Assembly: GCA_023418505.1 (NCBI GenBank) | Contig: JAEZZR010000002.1 | Coordinates: 70,346-134,345 of the forward strand | Direction: 5' to 3' | Origin: Actinomycetes bacterium | GTDB taxonomy: Bacteria; Actinomycetota; Actinomycetes; Mycobacteriales; Mycobacteriaceae | Length of the DNA stretch: 64,000 nt | In this document: piece by piece, positions 43,102-52,111 of the stretch | Position numbering within the stretch: position 1 is the stretch's first letter | Layout: each line of letters opens with the position of its first letter | Program-made: the position numbers and the translations under genes | The notes under the pieces: model-generated | Told to the model about the DNA's origin: nothing | Databases searched by the model: none | Seen by the model: only the letters and a program-made list of their open reading frames with translations

Positions 43102-43125
43102 ACCGACCAAGCGTAGTGATGTGAA

Positions 43126-43485
43126 TTACTGAACGTCCAGAAGATCAATCACAAAAACTAGCGTCTTGCCGGAGAGAAAGTGGCCGCTGCCTGCCGGACC
43201 GTATGCCAACTCTGGTGGGCAGATGAGCTCACGACGGCCACCGACCTTCATTCCCGGAATACCTTCTTGCCAACCGGCGATCAGGCCGTTCAGTGGGAAC
43301 TGGATGGACTGGCCACGGTTCCAAGAAGAGTCGAACTCTTCGCCGGATTCGTAATCCACGCCTACGTAATGGACTTCTACGCGAGCACCTGGAGTAGCTT
43401 CAGCGCCGTCGCCTTCCACGAGATCTTTTACTACCAATTCGGTAGGGGCCGATCCGGTCTTCGGCGTCATTTCTGGCTTGGACAT
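43126..43485 (-). CDS. FKBP-type peptidyl-prolyl isomerase
   Basis: A 119-residue single-domain FKBP: VEVHYVGVDYESGEEFDSSW, PLNGLIAGWQEGIPGMKVGG and RRELICPPELAYG, with the conserved Tyr, Phe, Asp, Trp and Tyr of the binding pocket. AAAGGAG lies 7 bp before the ATG at 43485. The order after gltA matches C. glutamicum. Two 17-bp repeats lie just upstream of the gene. Confidence 0.95.
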   Translation of the reverse strand: MSKPEMTPKTGSAPTELVVKDLVEGDGAEATPGARVEVHYVGVDYESGEEFDSSWNRGQSIQFPLNGLIAGWQEGIPGMKVGGRRELICPPELAYGPAGSGHFLSGKTLVFVIDLLDVQ

Positions 43486-43500
43486 GGGAACTACTCCTTT

Positions 43501-43534
43501 AAACAGGTACAACAGTCAAACAGGTACAACAGTC
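43501..43534. repeat. 17-bp perfect tandem repeat before the FKBP gene
   Basis: AAACAGGTACAACAGTC occurs twice in direct contact between the gltA terminator and the FKBP ribosome site. It lies where the FKBP promoter should be. Confidence 0.85.
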
Positions 43535-43552
43535 ACTATTAAAAATTAGATG

Positions 43553-43590
43553 AAAAAACACGCGCGGTGGCACACACCACCTGCGCGTGT
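43553..43590 (-). terminator. Terminator after citrate synthase gene
   Basis: CACGCGC-GGTGG and CCACC-T-GCGCGTG form a long stem around CACACA, followed on the minus strand by TTTTTT. It ends gltA before the FKBP gene. Confidence 0.93.
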
Positions 43591-43629
43591 CTAAGTCTGC
43601 AGCAGTTGCATCGCAGCAGCGCTGGCTAA

Positions 43630-44925
43630 TTAGCGCTCGCTACGTGGCACAAAGCTGCGCTGGGTTTCGCCGGTGTAAATCTGGCGTGGTCGGTTGATCT
43701 TCGAGTTTGGATCGGTGACCTGCTCGTTGAAGTGAGCAATCCAGCCTGGTAGGCGGCCGATAGCAAACAGTACGGTGAAGAAGTCCGTTGGGAAGCCCAT
43801 CGCACGGTAGATCAGGCCAGTGTAGAAGTCCACGTTCGGGTACAGCTTGCGCTCTACGAAGTAATCGTCGGCAAGCGCAATCTCCTCGAGCTTCATAGCC
43901 AGATCCAGCAGCTCGTCGCCACCTAGGTGCTCCAGCACCTCGTGCGCGGTCTCCTTTGCGATGGCAGCACGTGGATCGTAAGCCTTGTATACACGGTGAC
44001 CGAAGCCCATTAGGCGTACACCTGGCTCCTTGTTCTTCACGCGGTTCATGAAGTCCGTAGCGTCGCCACCATGGTTGTTCTGGATGTCCTCGAGCATCTC
44101 CAGCACAGCCTGGTTTGCGCCACCGTGTAGTGGGCCAGATAGGGCGTTAATACCAGCGGCGATCGAAACGAACATCGAAGCGCCAGAGGAAGCAACCATA
44201 CGCACGGTAGAGGTAGAGCAGTTCTGCTCGTGATCAGCGTGCAGAATCAACAGCTTGTCTAGAGCCTTGACCAGCACTGGATCAACCTCGTAAGGCTCGG
44301 TTGGGTAGCCGAACATCATGCGCAGGAAGTTCTCACGCGCATTCAGAGCATTGTCTGGGTACATGTATGGCTCGCCCTTAGACGCGCGGTATGCGTAGGC
44401 GGCCAACATTGGCACCTTCGCCATCAGGCGGGTGGCAGCTAGTTCACGCTGCTTTGGATCCAGTGGATCCAGGGAGTTCTGGTAGTAGGAAGCCAGGATG
44501 TTAACCGAGGAAGCCAGAATCTGCATTGGGTGCGCATTGCGTGGGAAGACATGGAATGCGCGACGGAAGTCCTCATCCAACAGCGTGTGGTGGCGGATTT
44601 CCCAGTTAAACTTCTCCAGCTGCTCCTGAGTAGGCAGTTCGCCGTACATCAACAGGTAGGAAATCTCGTTGAAGGTAGCCTTTTCCGCTAGCTCTTCAAT
44701 TGGGTATCCGCGATAACGCAAAATGCCGTTACCGCCATCGATGTAACAAATCTTCGACTCGGTGGAGCCGGTTGCGGTGTAGCCAGGGTCGAAGGTGGTC
44801 AACCCGGTTTCCTGCAGCAACTTACCAAGAGCGATACCGGAGTTACCCTCCGTAGCCTTGACGATATCCATTTCGAATTCGCCGCCAGGGTAATGAAGTA
44901 CGGCCTTGTCGTTTTCAGTAGCCAC
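43630..44925 (-). CDS. gltA: Citrate synthase
   Basis: GltA joins acetyl-CoA and oxaloacetate at the entry of the TCA cycle. The 431-residue type II enzyme has LHGGANQAVLEMLEDI, LMGFGHRVYKAYDPRA with the catalytic His, and VDFYTGLIYRAMGFP. ATATCCC and GAAAGGG-like bases precede the ATG. It is divergent from serC over 427 bp. In C. glutamicum gltA is under several regulators; a clear site is not visible here. Confidence 0.97.
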   Translation of the reverse strand: MATENDKAVLHYPGGEFEMDIVKATEGNSGIALGKLLQETGLTTFDPGYTATGSTESKICYIDGGNGILRYRGYPIEELAEKATFNEISYLLMYGELPTQEQLEKFNWEIRHHTLLDEDFRRAFHVFPRNAHPMQILASSVNILASYYQNSLDPLDPKQRELAATRLMAKVPMLAAYAYRASKGEPYMYPDNALNARENFLRMMFGYPTEPYEVDPVLVKALDKLLILHADHEQNCSTSTVRMVASSGASMFVSIAAGINALSGPLHGGANQAVLEMLEDIQNNHGGDATDFMNRVKNKEPGVRLMGFGHRVYKAYDPRAAIAKETAHEVLEHLGGDELLDLAMKLEEIALADDYFVERKLYPNVDFYTGLIYRAMGFPTDFFTVLFAIGRLPGWIAHFNEQVTDPNSKINRPRQIYTGETQRSFVPRSER

Positions 44926-45352
44926 AATATCCCTTTCGATGTCAGTCTACGTGCCGCCAAGGAGCTCCAGGGGAGCCTCAGTGGATTAGGACACACTCTA
45001 GCAAAAAGTGTGAGCACCGCAACAAAATCTAACGCTGAGTTACAGCGCTCTCATTTCAATACTTTAGCATTACAACTTACTTTTTCACGCAAGGGGGCGC
45101 TTACAAAAACCGGACATATACAGGGGTTTTGTAACGCACCAATAACTCTAATCAGCAAAAAATACTAACCTACCTGCGCATTTAAGTTTTAGCTAGCAGA
45201 GAAAACTTTCTGACTGAAAGAGCTATTTTCTTGTCTTCTTCGCTACTTTTACCACGCCCACGTCAGTACGGGGTCTATGGTCGAAGTACTGTTGGACTTG
45301 ATACCACCGAGTGTTGGTTCCACCGAGTTACCGCCACCGACGAAAGGCTCTC
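44926..45352. promoter_or_regulatory. Divergent control region of gltA and serC
   Basis: The 427-bp gap holds both promoters. It is A+T-richer than its neighbours and has an AAGGGGGCGC stretch near 45092, but I see no clear palindrome, terminator or small gene. Confidence 0.45.
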
Positions 45353-46504
45353 ATGACCGAGAACATGAGCGAGAAGTTCCCTACCCTTCCTGATTCCTTC
45401 CTACCTGCCGACGGTCGCTTCGGCTGCGGTCCATCGAAGATCCGCCCAGAGCAGTTGCAAGCGATTTCGCATGGTGCGATTTCTGTTATGGGTACCTCCC
45501 ACCGCCAGCCCGCGGTGAAAAATGTGGTGGGCCAGGTACGTGAAGGTTTGGCCAATCTATTCCAGCTGCCTGATGGCTACGAAATTGTGCTGTCTTTGGG
45601 TGGCGCCACCGCGTTTTGGGATGCAGCTACTTTCGGCCTCATTGAAAACAAGTCCATGCATCTGTCTTATGGCGAGTTTTCCTCGAAGTTCGCGAAGGCA
45701 GCTAAGCAGGCGCCGTGGTTAGACGAGCCACAGGTGATCTCCGCTGAACCGGGTACCGCTCCGGACGTTGTCGCCGGCGAAGAGGGCGTAGATCTGATCG
45801 GTTGGGCACACAACGAAACCTCCACAGGTGCGATGGTGCCCGTCGTACGCCCTGAAGGTTCGGAAGGTCAGTTAGTAGCTATCGACGCCACCTCGGGCGC
45901 CGGCGGTCTGCCGGTAGATATTTCCCAGGCGGACGTCTACTACTTCTCTCCTCAGAAGGGCTTTGCTTCCGACGGTGGTCTATGGCTAGCAGCAATGTCC
46001 CCTGCCGCGTTGGAGCGCATTGAAAAGATCAAGGCTTCGGGGCGCTTCATTCCAGCTTTCTTGGATCTGCAAACTGCGGTAGATAATTCCCGCAAGAACC
46101 AGACCTACAACACCCCAGCAGTGGCTACCTTGCTGATGCTTGCGGATCAGGTTGAGTGGATGAACAACAGCGGTGGCTTGGATGCCATGGTGGCGCGCAC
46201 CACCGAGTCTTCGTCGATTCTGTACGAGTGGGCTGAGCAGCGCGCCGAGGCTTCTCCTTATGTTTCCGATCCAGCTACCCGTTCTTTGGTGGTGGGCACC
46301 ATCGACTTCGACGAGTCCACCGTAGACGCCGCCAAGATCGCGAAAGTTTTGCGTGCCAACGGAGTATTGGATGTCGAACCATACCGCAAGCTGGGCCGCA
46401 ACCAACTGCGTGTAGGCATGTTCCCAGCGATCGATCCAGATGATGTACGCAAGCTGGTTGCTGCGGTGGATTGGATCATTGATTCCGGCCACGCCCAGCC
46501 GTAA
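45353..46504 (+). CDS. serC: Phosphoserine aminotransferase
   Basis: SerC makes phosphoserine from 3-phosphohydroxypyruvate and glutamate. The 383-residue protein has PADGRFGCGPSKIRPEQLQ, MGTSHRQPAVKNVV, SLGGATAFWDAATFGL and the PLP lysine in YYFSPQKGFASDGGLW, all typical of the actinobacterial form. ATG 45353 follows GAAAGG; 14 extra residues upstream are unlikely. Confidence 0.96.
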   Translation: MTENMSEKFPTLPDSFLPADGRFGCGPSKIRPEQLQAISHGAISVMGTSHRQPAVKNVVGQVREGLANLFQLPDGYEIVLSLGGATAFWDAATFGLIENKSMHLSYGEFSSKFAKAAKQAPWLDEPQVISAEPGTAPDVVAGEEGVDLIGWAHNETSTGAMVPVVRPEGSEGQLVAIDATSGAGGLPVDISQADVYYFSPQKGFASDGGLWLAAMSPAALERIEKIKASGRFIPAFLDLQTAVDNSRKNQTYNTPAVATLLMLADQVEWMNNSGGLDAMVARTTESSSILYEWAEQRAEASPYVSDPATRSLVVGTIDFDESTVDAAKIAKVLRANGVLDVEPYRKLGRNQLRVGMFPAIDPDDVRKLVAAVDWIIDSGHAQP

Positions 46505-46619
46505 ATTTTCGCCCCTGGCAAGCAGTTGTCCGCTACTATGAAACTACTTCGTCGCTAGACGTCAGGGTTTCTTGGTAGCTGCAAACAGGATTATGCCCTG
46601 TGGATTAGGAGACAACAGG

Positions 46620-47714
46620 ATGACTGACCAGATGCCAGACTCGCCAGCCCGGGAGCTGAAATTAGCTACCGATGCGGTCAGGCACGTCACTTCCGATTCT
46701 CCTGGCACTGATTCCGCTGGACCCCACCTGGCGTTCCAGCTTGCTGGTGGCACAGATAGTGCAGATCCAGCAACTGCTCAGGATTATTTTCTTGCGCTTG
46801 ACGACGACACTGTGGCTGCCTTGCAGCGGCTCCTCTCCGAGGTAAAACCACAGGAAGATGTCTCCGAGGCGGCAAGCGACGCCAACGCCACAGAAGAGCA
46901 ACCGCAACCGCAATCCCAGACAGCTGCAGCAGAACCGACTGCTTCAGAGCCAGATTCCCAGCAGCCAGGTTCCCAGCAGCCAGTTTCCCCACAGCCGAAG
47001 ACTTCCGTCGTAAAGCATCCTCTACGTCCCCGTGAGATCCAGGATCGGATCCGCGCTGGTGCGTCGGTGGAGGAATTGATGGAGTTTTCGGGCATGTCGG
47101 AAAAGAAGATCATGCCGTTTGCATACCCGGTGTTGGCCGAACGCGCGCGCATTGCCAAGCTGGGTCGCGAATCCCATCCTCGGCGCAGCGATGGTCCGGC
47201 CACCCTGACGTTGGGCGAGATTCTGGCTACAGCTTTTACCGCGCGTGGCCACGAATTATCTGACGCGCAGTGGGATGCCAAGCGCGATGCTACTGGCCAA
47301 TGGATCGTTACTGTTACCTGGGAAGTTGGCCACTCTACTAATATCGCCGAGTGGAATTACCAGGATGAAGGTGGTCACGCAGTCACGGTGTCGCGCAATG
47401 CAATGGCAGCCGAATTAGTTGATCCCGATTATCACCGCACGAGCGCTCAAGAACGCATGCCACAGGCCTGGATTCGTTCCAGTGATATTGCCACCGGCCC
47501 GGTTGCCGACGACTACTCGGATGCCCACGGAGCAGGCGGCGCAGCCGAAGCTGATACCGACGATTTCGACGAAGCAGCATTTCTGCAACATCCAGAAGCT
47601 AAAGGTGAAGAGCAGGCTGGTACCCGTCGTAAGCGCAAATCTGTGATGCCGTCGTGGGAAGACGTGCTCCTCGGTGTGCGCCCGGGCGAGCGTAATAACG
47701 ATAGAAGGAAATAG
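46620..47714 (+). CDS. sepH: SepH, FtsZ-associated cell-division regulator
   Basis: A 364-residue protein with an N-terminal DUF3071 region and a helix-turn-helix with GASVEELMEFSGMSEKKIMPFAYPVLAERARIAKLG (about residues 145-180), preceded by a Gln/Pro/Ala/Glu-rich linker. The C-terminus is disordered and ends with a basic patch. In Streptomyces and mycobacteria SepH binds FtsZ and promotes its assembly. TAGGAGA lies 7 bp before the ATG at 46620. It is followed after 2 bp by the DUF6928-type gene. Confidence 0.88.
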   Translation: MTDQMPDSPARELKLATDAVRHVTSDSPGTDSAGPHLAFQLAGGTDSADPATAQDYFLALDDDTVAALQRLLSEVKPQEDVSEAASDANATEEQPQPQSQTAAAEPTASEPDSQQPGSQQPVSPQPKTSVVKHPLRPREIQDRIRAGASVEELMEFSGMSEKKIMPFAYPVLAERARIAKLGRESHPRRSDGPATLTLGEILATAFTARGHELSDAQWDAKRDATGQWIVTVTWEVGHSTNIAEWNYQDEGGHAVTVSRNAMAAELVDPDYHRTSAQERMPQAWIRSSDIATGPVADDYSDAHGAGGAAEADTDDFDEAAFLQHPEAKGEEQAGTRRKRKSVMPSWEDVLLGVRPGERNNDRRK

Positions 47715-47716
47715 CG

Positions 47717-48661
47717 ATGGGCACTGTGGTGACGTTGTGGTTCGTGGACATCCCCACCCCGCTTGACGCCCTCACACCCGAGCCGGCCTACCACCGCGGA
47801 TTCGGCCGCAAGTTCTTAGCGCTGTACAACCCGCGCCTGCCCATCACGCCCATTGGCGATTTCCCATTGAACCGTTCGGCAGCTGCCGGGCGCGACGAGT
47901 TCTACATCGGCGGGTTCGCAGGGTTGTCCGTAGTACAGACCGAAGTGGAAACGCTGGCGAAAGTCTCAGAAATTTCCGAGCACCTACGCACCAGCATTGA
48001 AGCTGCCGACGTGTACGCACACGCGATCGACATGTCTAATGGTTTTGCCGGGTATGCGCATTGGCACAACGGCCAGCTGAAGCGGGCGATGTCTGCCCTG
48101 CCAGAACGCACTTTGGAAGACGAAGGCCTGCCCCTGCCGATAGAAGGCGACTTCTGGGCAGGCCGCCGTGGTAGCGCGACCGATACAGATGATCCAGCCT
48201 ACCGTGCAGAAACCATGAATATCGTGGGGCTATCTGCGGTACGCCTGCCTTTCGTACCCAGCAAGCTCGCCGATGCCGCTGTGGAATACTGGCTGGGCTT
48301 TGATCCGCAAGGCGAAAGTCCGGATATTCCGGTGAGCGCATTTGCTGTCGACGGCCGGAAAGCCAGCACGGATACTGTGGCAAGCACTGCCGGAGGTGCT
48401 AGCGGAACGGCTGATACAGGTGCTGTGGCTGGTGCTAGCGCTGCGGCTAGCACAAGTGTTAGCGCTGAATCCGAATCCGGCTTTGCCTTCGACGATTACG
48501 AAGACGAATACTCCGATTCCACCGGAGCTACCGAATCAGTAACCAACACCTTGGCTATTGCAGGACGTTCCGCCAAGAAGGTGGGCAAAACCGCTGGCGG
48601 TTGGGCGGTCAAAGCCGGCAAGTCCGTGTGGGCTGCCGTGCAGCGCCGCAACCGCAGCTAG
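47717..48661 (+). CDS. DUF6928-type protein of unknown function
   Basis: A 314-residue protein starting MGTVVTLWFVDIPTPLDALT, with FYIGGFAGLSVVQTEVETLA, a conserved globular part to about residue 215 and a Gly/Ala/Ser/Thr-rich linker ending in a basic tail (KVGKTAGGWAVKAGKSVWAAVQRRNRS). It follows sepH by 2 bp, which suggests shared regulation and perhaps a joint role. I recognise no catalytic motif. A triple repeat begins at its stop. Confidence 0.8.
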   Translation: MGTVVTLWFVDIPTPLDALTPEPAYHRGFGRKFLALYNPRLPITPIGDFPLNRSAAAGRDEFYIGGFAGLSVVQTEVETLAKVSEISEHLRTSIEAADVYAHAIDMSNGFAGYAHWHNGQLKRAMSALPERTLEDEGLPLPIEGDFWAGRRGSATDTDDPAYRAETMNIVGLSAVRLPFVPSKLADAAVEYWLGFDPQGESPDIPVSAFAVDGRKASTDTVASTAGGASGTADTGAVAGASAAASTSVSAESESGFAFDDYEDEYSDSTGATESVTNTLAIAGRSAKKVGKTAGGWAVKAGKSVWAAVQRRNRS

Positions 48662-48712
48662 CGCTTAGCCTTTTCGGCTGGCGCTTAGCCTCCAGCTAGC
48701 GCCTAGCCTTCC
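48656..48712. repeat. Triple degenerate repeat joining two convergent gene ends
   Basis: Three related units of 20, 18 and 19 bp (48656-48675, 48676-48693, 48694-48712), each like AGCTAGCGCTTAGCCTTCC, fill the whole junction. The DUF6928 stop (48659-48661) lies in the first and the permease stop (48703-48705) in the third. Confidence 0.85.
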
Positions 48713-50193
48713 AGCAAGATTTGCAGCGGTTCTGCCACGAAGTAAATCACGAACAGAATCGAGACCACCCACATCAATGGGTGCACTTGCTTCGCGCGAC
48801 CGGCAAAGAGTGCCATCAACGCGTAGGTAATGAAACCAACACCGATGCCGTTGGCGATCGAGTAGGTAAATGGCATCATCACGATGGTCAAGAAGGCAGG
48901 CAGGGCAATATCGAACTTGGTGAAGTCGATTTCAGTGATCTGCGACATCATCATCGCACCCACGACCACTAGCACTGGTGCGGCCGCTTCAATCGGCACG
49001 ATTTCATACAGTGGCGTAAAGAACATCGCCAGCAGGAACAAGGTACCGGTGACGACGTTGGCCAAACCAGTACGCGCACCATCGGCAATACCAGCGGCAG
49101 AGTCCACATACACCGTGTTCGAGGATGCCGAAGCACCACCACCAACAACTGCACCGAAACCTTCTACTACCAGCGCGCGCTTCATATCAGGCAGGATGCC
49201 CTTTTCATTGACCAAGCCGGACTGCTTGCCCAGGCCAGTCATGGTGCCCATCGCGTCGAAGAAGTTTGCCAATACCAAGGTGAATAGCAAAAGCGTGGCG
49301 GCCAAAGCGCCTACTCGGGTAAACGCGCCGAAGAGATCGAAATTGCCCAGCAACTCCAGATCAGGCAGCCCACCAAGGCCGTCGGGAGCCGTAGGAACTG
49401 CCAAGTTCCAACCGGTTGGATTGGGTTCGCCGTCTACGAAAGACGGACCGGACTTGGTTACGGCTTCCACAATCAACGCGATGATCGTGTTGGCCACGAT
49501 ACCTAGGAACAGGCCACCGGGTACGCGCATGATCACCAGCGCGCCACAGATGAAAATACCAAGGATGAACACGGCCGTGGGCCAGCTCATAATCTGACCA
49601 TCAATGCCTAGCTGTACTGGCACAGTGGTATTGGCAGCATCTGGGATTCGGCGCACCAGGCCACCGTCTACCAAGCCGATCAAGGCAATGAACATGCCGA
49701 TACCAACGGTCAATGCAGCTTTCATCGACGGCGGGATGGCATAAAAAACGGCGGTTCGGAATCCCGATACCGCCAATGCCACGATGATGACACCGTCTAG
49801 CACAACAAGGCCCATGGCCTCTGGCCAGGTTAAACCTTCGTTGGCTACGAAGGTCACCGCCACCAAGGTATTGATACCAAGGCCTGCTGCGAGGCCGAAT
49901 GGGTATTTAGCGAAAACACCAAAGGCGATAGTCAGCACACCTGCGGCGAAGGCAGTTACTGCTGCTACCTGTGAGGTTTCTAGAGATACTCCGTTGACGT
50001 CTTCAATCCCGCCGAGGATCAAAGGGTTCAACAAGATGATGTATGCCATTGCGAAGAACGTGACTACCCCACCACGTACTTCAGTAAAGACTGATGATCC
50101 GCGTTCGCTGATCTTAAAATATCGGTCGAGTGCCGAAGACCCTGCAGCGGGCTCTTTTTCCTGTGACGCTGCAGGCGCGGACTCATGACTCAT
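48703..50193 (-). CDS. NCS2-family purine permease (adenine/guanine/hypoxanthine)
   Basis: A 496-residue transporter with about 13 hydrophobic helices, starting with a soluble polar N-terminus, then FFAMAYIILLNPLILGGI and the NCS2/AzgA motifs ANFFDAMGTMTGLGKQSGLV and GFGAVVGGGASASSNTVYVDSAAGIADGARTG. It should import purine bases with protons. The base specificity cannot be told. It converges on the DUF6928 gene in repeats. Confidence 0.92.
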   Translation of the reverse strand: MSHESAPAASQEKEPAAGSSALDRYFKISERGSSVFTEVRGGVVTFFAMAYIILLNPLILGGIEDVNGVSLETSQVAAVTAFAAGVLTIAFGVFAKYPFGLAAGLGINTLVAVTFVANEGLTWPEAMGLVVLDGVIIVALAVSGFRTAVFYAIPPSMKAALTVGIGMFIALIGLVDGGLVRRIPDAANTTVPVQLGIDGQIMSWPTAVFILGIFICGALVIMRVPGGLFLGIVANTIIALIVEAVTKSGPSFVDGEPNPTGWNLAVPTAPDGLGGLPDLELLGNFDLFGAFTRVGALAATLLLFTLVLANFFDAMGTMTGLGKQSGLVNEKGILPDMKRALVVEGFGAVVGGGASASSNTVYVDSAAGIADGARTGLANVVTGTLFLLAMFFTPLYEIVPIEAAAPVLVVVGAMMMSQITEIDFTKFDIALPAFLTIVMMPFTYSIANGIGVGFITYALMALFAGRAKQVHPLMWVVSILFVIYFVAEPLQILLEG

Positions 50194-50208
50194 AAGAGAG
50201 GTCCCTTC

Positions 50209-50868
50209 TTAGGATTCTTCTTCAGGCGTCGCGGAGTGGGCGCCGCAACCATGATCTTGGTGAACCACTGTGCCGTCAAATGCCCACTTATTGACGCACA
50301 CTTCCCATTCCTTCCCCAACGGACCCGATAGCGGGACCTGGAATGCACACGATTGGCAATGCTCTAAAGCCTCTTTGGCAAAAAGGCTTTCCGGCCCAGT
50401 TTCGCCGTCTTCCCACCGGTGGCTAGTTTGCCTTTGGCCTTCGGAAGACAAGTGCCGCGTGCCGGTCTCATCCGTCGTAAGCCTTTCGTCGTCGGCAGCT
50501 ACGGGCATCAGATCACGCGGACCTAAATCGCCGGGGCGAATCCGATCCTCGTAAGGAACCCAGTCCGGCGCTTGGAGAGCCTGATTGCCAGAAACTAACG
50601 CAACTTCACTTACGGTGATGTACAGCGAACCTGCCGCAATTGCGATGACCACGTGCCATTCCCAGCCCCGGTAGCCTTCCAGCTGTGCTTCGAAGCGGTG
50701 GGTGGCTACCCCAGGTGCGATGATGCTGGCACCGAGGTGTTTCCCGTCGCTTTTTGCTCCACTGTCGTCTACGTCCGCGATCGCCTGCCGCGCAATGTGT
50801 GCGGCCTTCCGGCTGACCGCGCGGCGATTACGTCGCTGCTCTGCGGAGTCGGATTGGTTTTCGGTCAC
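50209..50868 (-). CDS. DUF3027-family protein
   Basis: A 219-residue soluble protein with a conserved C-terminal block CQSCAFQVPLSGPLGKEWEVCVNKWAFDG and VVHQDHGCGAHS, holding four cysteines and three histidines that could bind metal. The N-terminal part carries WHVVIAIAAGS and RPGDLGPRDLMP. The family is common in actinobacteria with no known reaction. It lies 15 bp upstream of the purine permease gene. Confidence 0.85.
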   Translation of the reverse strand: MTENQSDSAEQRRNRRAVSRKAAHIARQAIADVDDSGAKSDGKHLGASIIAPGVATHRFEAQLEGYRGWEWHVVIAIAAGSLYITVSEVALVSGNQALQAPDWVPYEDRIRPGDLGPRDLMPVAADDERLTTDETGTRHLSSEGQRQTSHRWEDGETGPESLFAKEALEHCQSCAFQVPLSGPLGKEWEVCVNKWAFDGTVVHQDHGCGAHSATPEEES

Positions 50869-50945
50869 GCGTACATACTACGGTTTCGATTACTCTCTAG
50901 GTAGTCAAGTTGTCCAGGCAGTAAATCCGAAAGTGAGTCGCCCGC

Positions 50946-51470
50946 GTGAAAAGTAATCGGATGCGTGCAATTGCGGTAGTTGCGCTGATCGCCGTGGTGG
51001 GTTTATTGATCACCGTTGCGGTGGTTGTAGTAGATCGGCTTAACGACGACGTTGTGGATGATCCCACCGCCGTGGAACTTATGTGGCGCCAGGATGATCA
51101 AGAGCAGACGATCCTGCCGTATCGCGTGTGCGACCTCTTTGAAGAAGACGCGTGTGAGACTTTCGAGGACAACACTCTGCACGTGAACCTGGAATTGGAA
51201 GATACTGCGGAATTACACGTCGGCGAGGCTAGCCGGTACACATGGGTATTAAGCCGTTTTTACGCTGACGACGCATTAAATGTGAGCGATAGGAATAACC
51301 CTGGCCAATCGGTCTCTGAAACGATTGCGGGCTCTACCTCGGTCAATGGTGAGCGCACGGCCCTGGGCGTGGTGGAAGTGAGCACCACCGTGGTAGGAAA
51401 AAACGCCGCTGACGAAGAGACTACTTACGGGATTACCTGGTCTATCGTCAACGACGCTGCGGGGGAATAA
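50946..51470 (+). CDS. DUF2771-family membrane-anchored protein
   Basis: A 174-residue protein with a GTG start (50946), a transmembrane helix at residues 7-28 and an extracytoplasmic domain with two cysteines (YRVCDLFEEDACETF) likely forming a disulfide, and the pattern ELHVGEASRYTWVLSRFYAD. It is divergent from the DUF3027 gene with a 77-bp gap. Function unknown. Its last codons and stop are duplicated just downstream. Confidence 0.8.
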   Translation: MKSNRMRAIAVVALIAVVGLLITVAVVVVDRLNDDVVDDPTAVELMWRQDDQEQTILPYRVCDLFEEDACETFEDNTLHVNLELEDTAELHVGEASRYTWVLSRFYADDALNVSDRNNPGQSVSETIAGSTSVNGERTALGVVEVSTTVVGKNAADEETTYGITWSIVNDAAGE

Positions 51471-51486
51471 ATCTGCGGGGGAGTAA
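51457..51486 (+). repeat. Stop-codon duplication after the DUF2771 gene
   Basis: CTGCGGGGGAATAA (51457-51470, with the stop) recurs as CTGCGGGGGAGTAA (51473-51486). A further triplication of a CGGACTTGC unit follows near 51524-51556. Confidence 0.85.
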
Positions 51487-51575
51487 TTAAGGTGCGGGCT
51501 GGCTGAGCTTGTTGCTCACCAGCCGCGGACTTGCCACGGACTTGCTGCGGACTTGCCGCGCTGGCGCGCGGCCGC

Positions 51576-51983
51576 CTAGTCCAGCTCTGCTGCTACGGCG
51601 CGCAGCACCTCAGCTACCTGCCGGGAATGCTTGCGATCCGGGTAGCGGCCCGCATTGAGATCGCGCTGCACCGTGGATTCCAGCATCGAAATCATGTCGG
51701 AAATCATGCTGTTGAGCTCGGTTGGCGAATGCTTTTTAGCTGGACGACGGCTTCCCCCACGGCCACGACTGCGACGAGTTGGTTCCGAAAGCACCTTAAT
51801 ACGAAGTGCCTGCGGGCCTGGGCGGCCATCTGCAAAGTCGTATTCAATACGTTGCCCAGGATGCAGTTCGGTGATGCCGTCAGGTAGAACGGCATGACCG
51901 ACGTAGACATCTTCACCCTCAGGATTGGAAACGAAACCAAACCCGCGGTCTTTGTCGTACCAGCGCATCTTGCCGATAGGCAT
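51576..51983 (-). CDS. Cold-shock-domain protein with C-terminal extension
   Basis: A 135-residue protein: cold-shock domain 1-65 with MRWYDKDRGFGFVSNPEGEDVYVGHA (RNP1 KDRGFGFV and RNP2 VYVGH) and a C-terminal extension with a basic linker (TRRSRGRGGSRRPAKK) and a helical part. The length is typical of the CspB-like form of corynebacteria. ATG 51983 follows AAAGGTG. It binds RNA or single-stranded DNA; a role in cold shock or translation is expected. Confidence 0.92.
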   Translation of the reverse strand: MPIGKMRWYDKDRGFGFVSNPEGEDVYVGHAVLPDGITELHPGQRIEYDFADGRPGPQALRIKVLSEPTRRSRGRGGSRRPAKKHSPTELNSMISDMISMLESTVQRDLNAGRYPDRKHSRQVAEVLRAVAAELD

Positions 51984-52095
51984 AACGAAGTCACCTTTCT
52001 CGAATTTCTTAGAACAAATAAGTATAGCGGATGCTGCAAGTAATCTGGCTGGGTTGTTTGGGCGCCTGGACGGCACAAAAATAACAACTTGATAA

Positions 52096-52111
52096 CGTGA
52101 CCTTAGTCACA
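52096..52111. promoter_or_regulatory. Candidate GlxR (CRP-like) site between the cold-shock and rpf genes
   Basis: CGTGACCTTAGTCACA differs from TGTGA-N2-TA-N2-TCACA at two positions and is itself nearly palindromic. GlxR control of rpf genes is known in C. glutamicum. It lies 221 bp before the rpf start and 113 bp before the cold-shock start. Confidence 0.6.
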
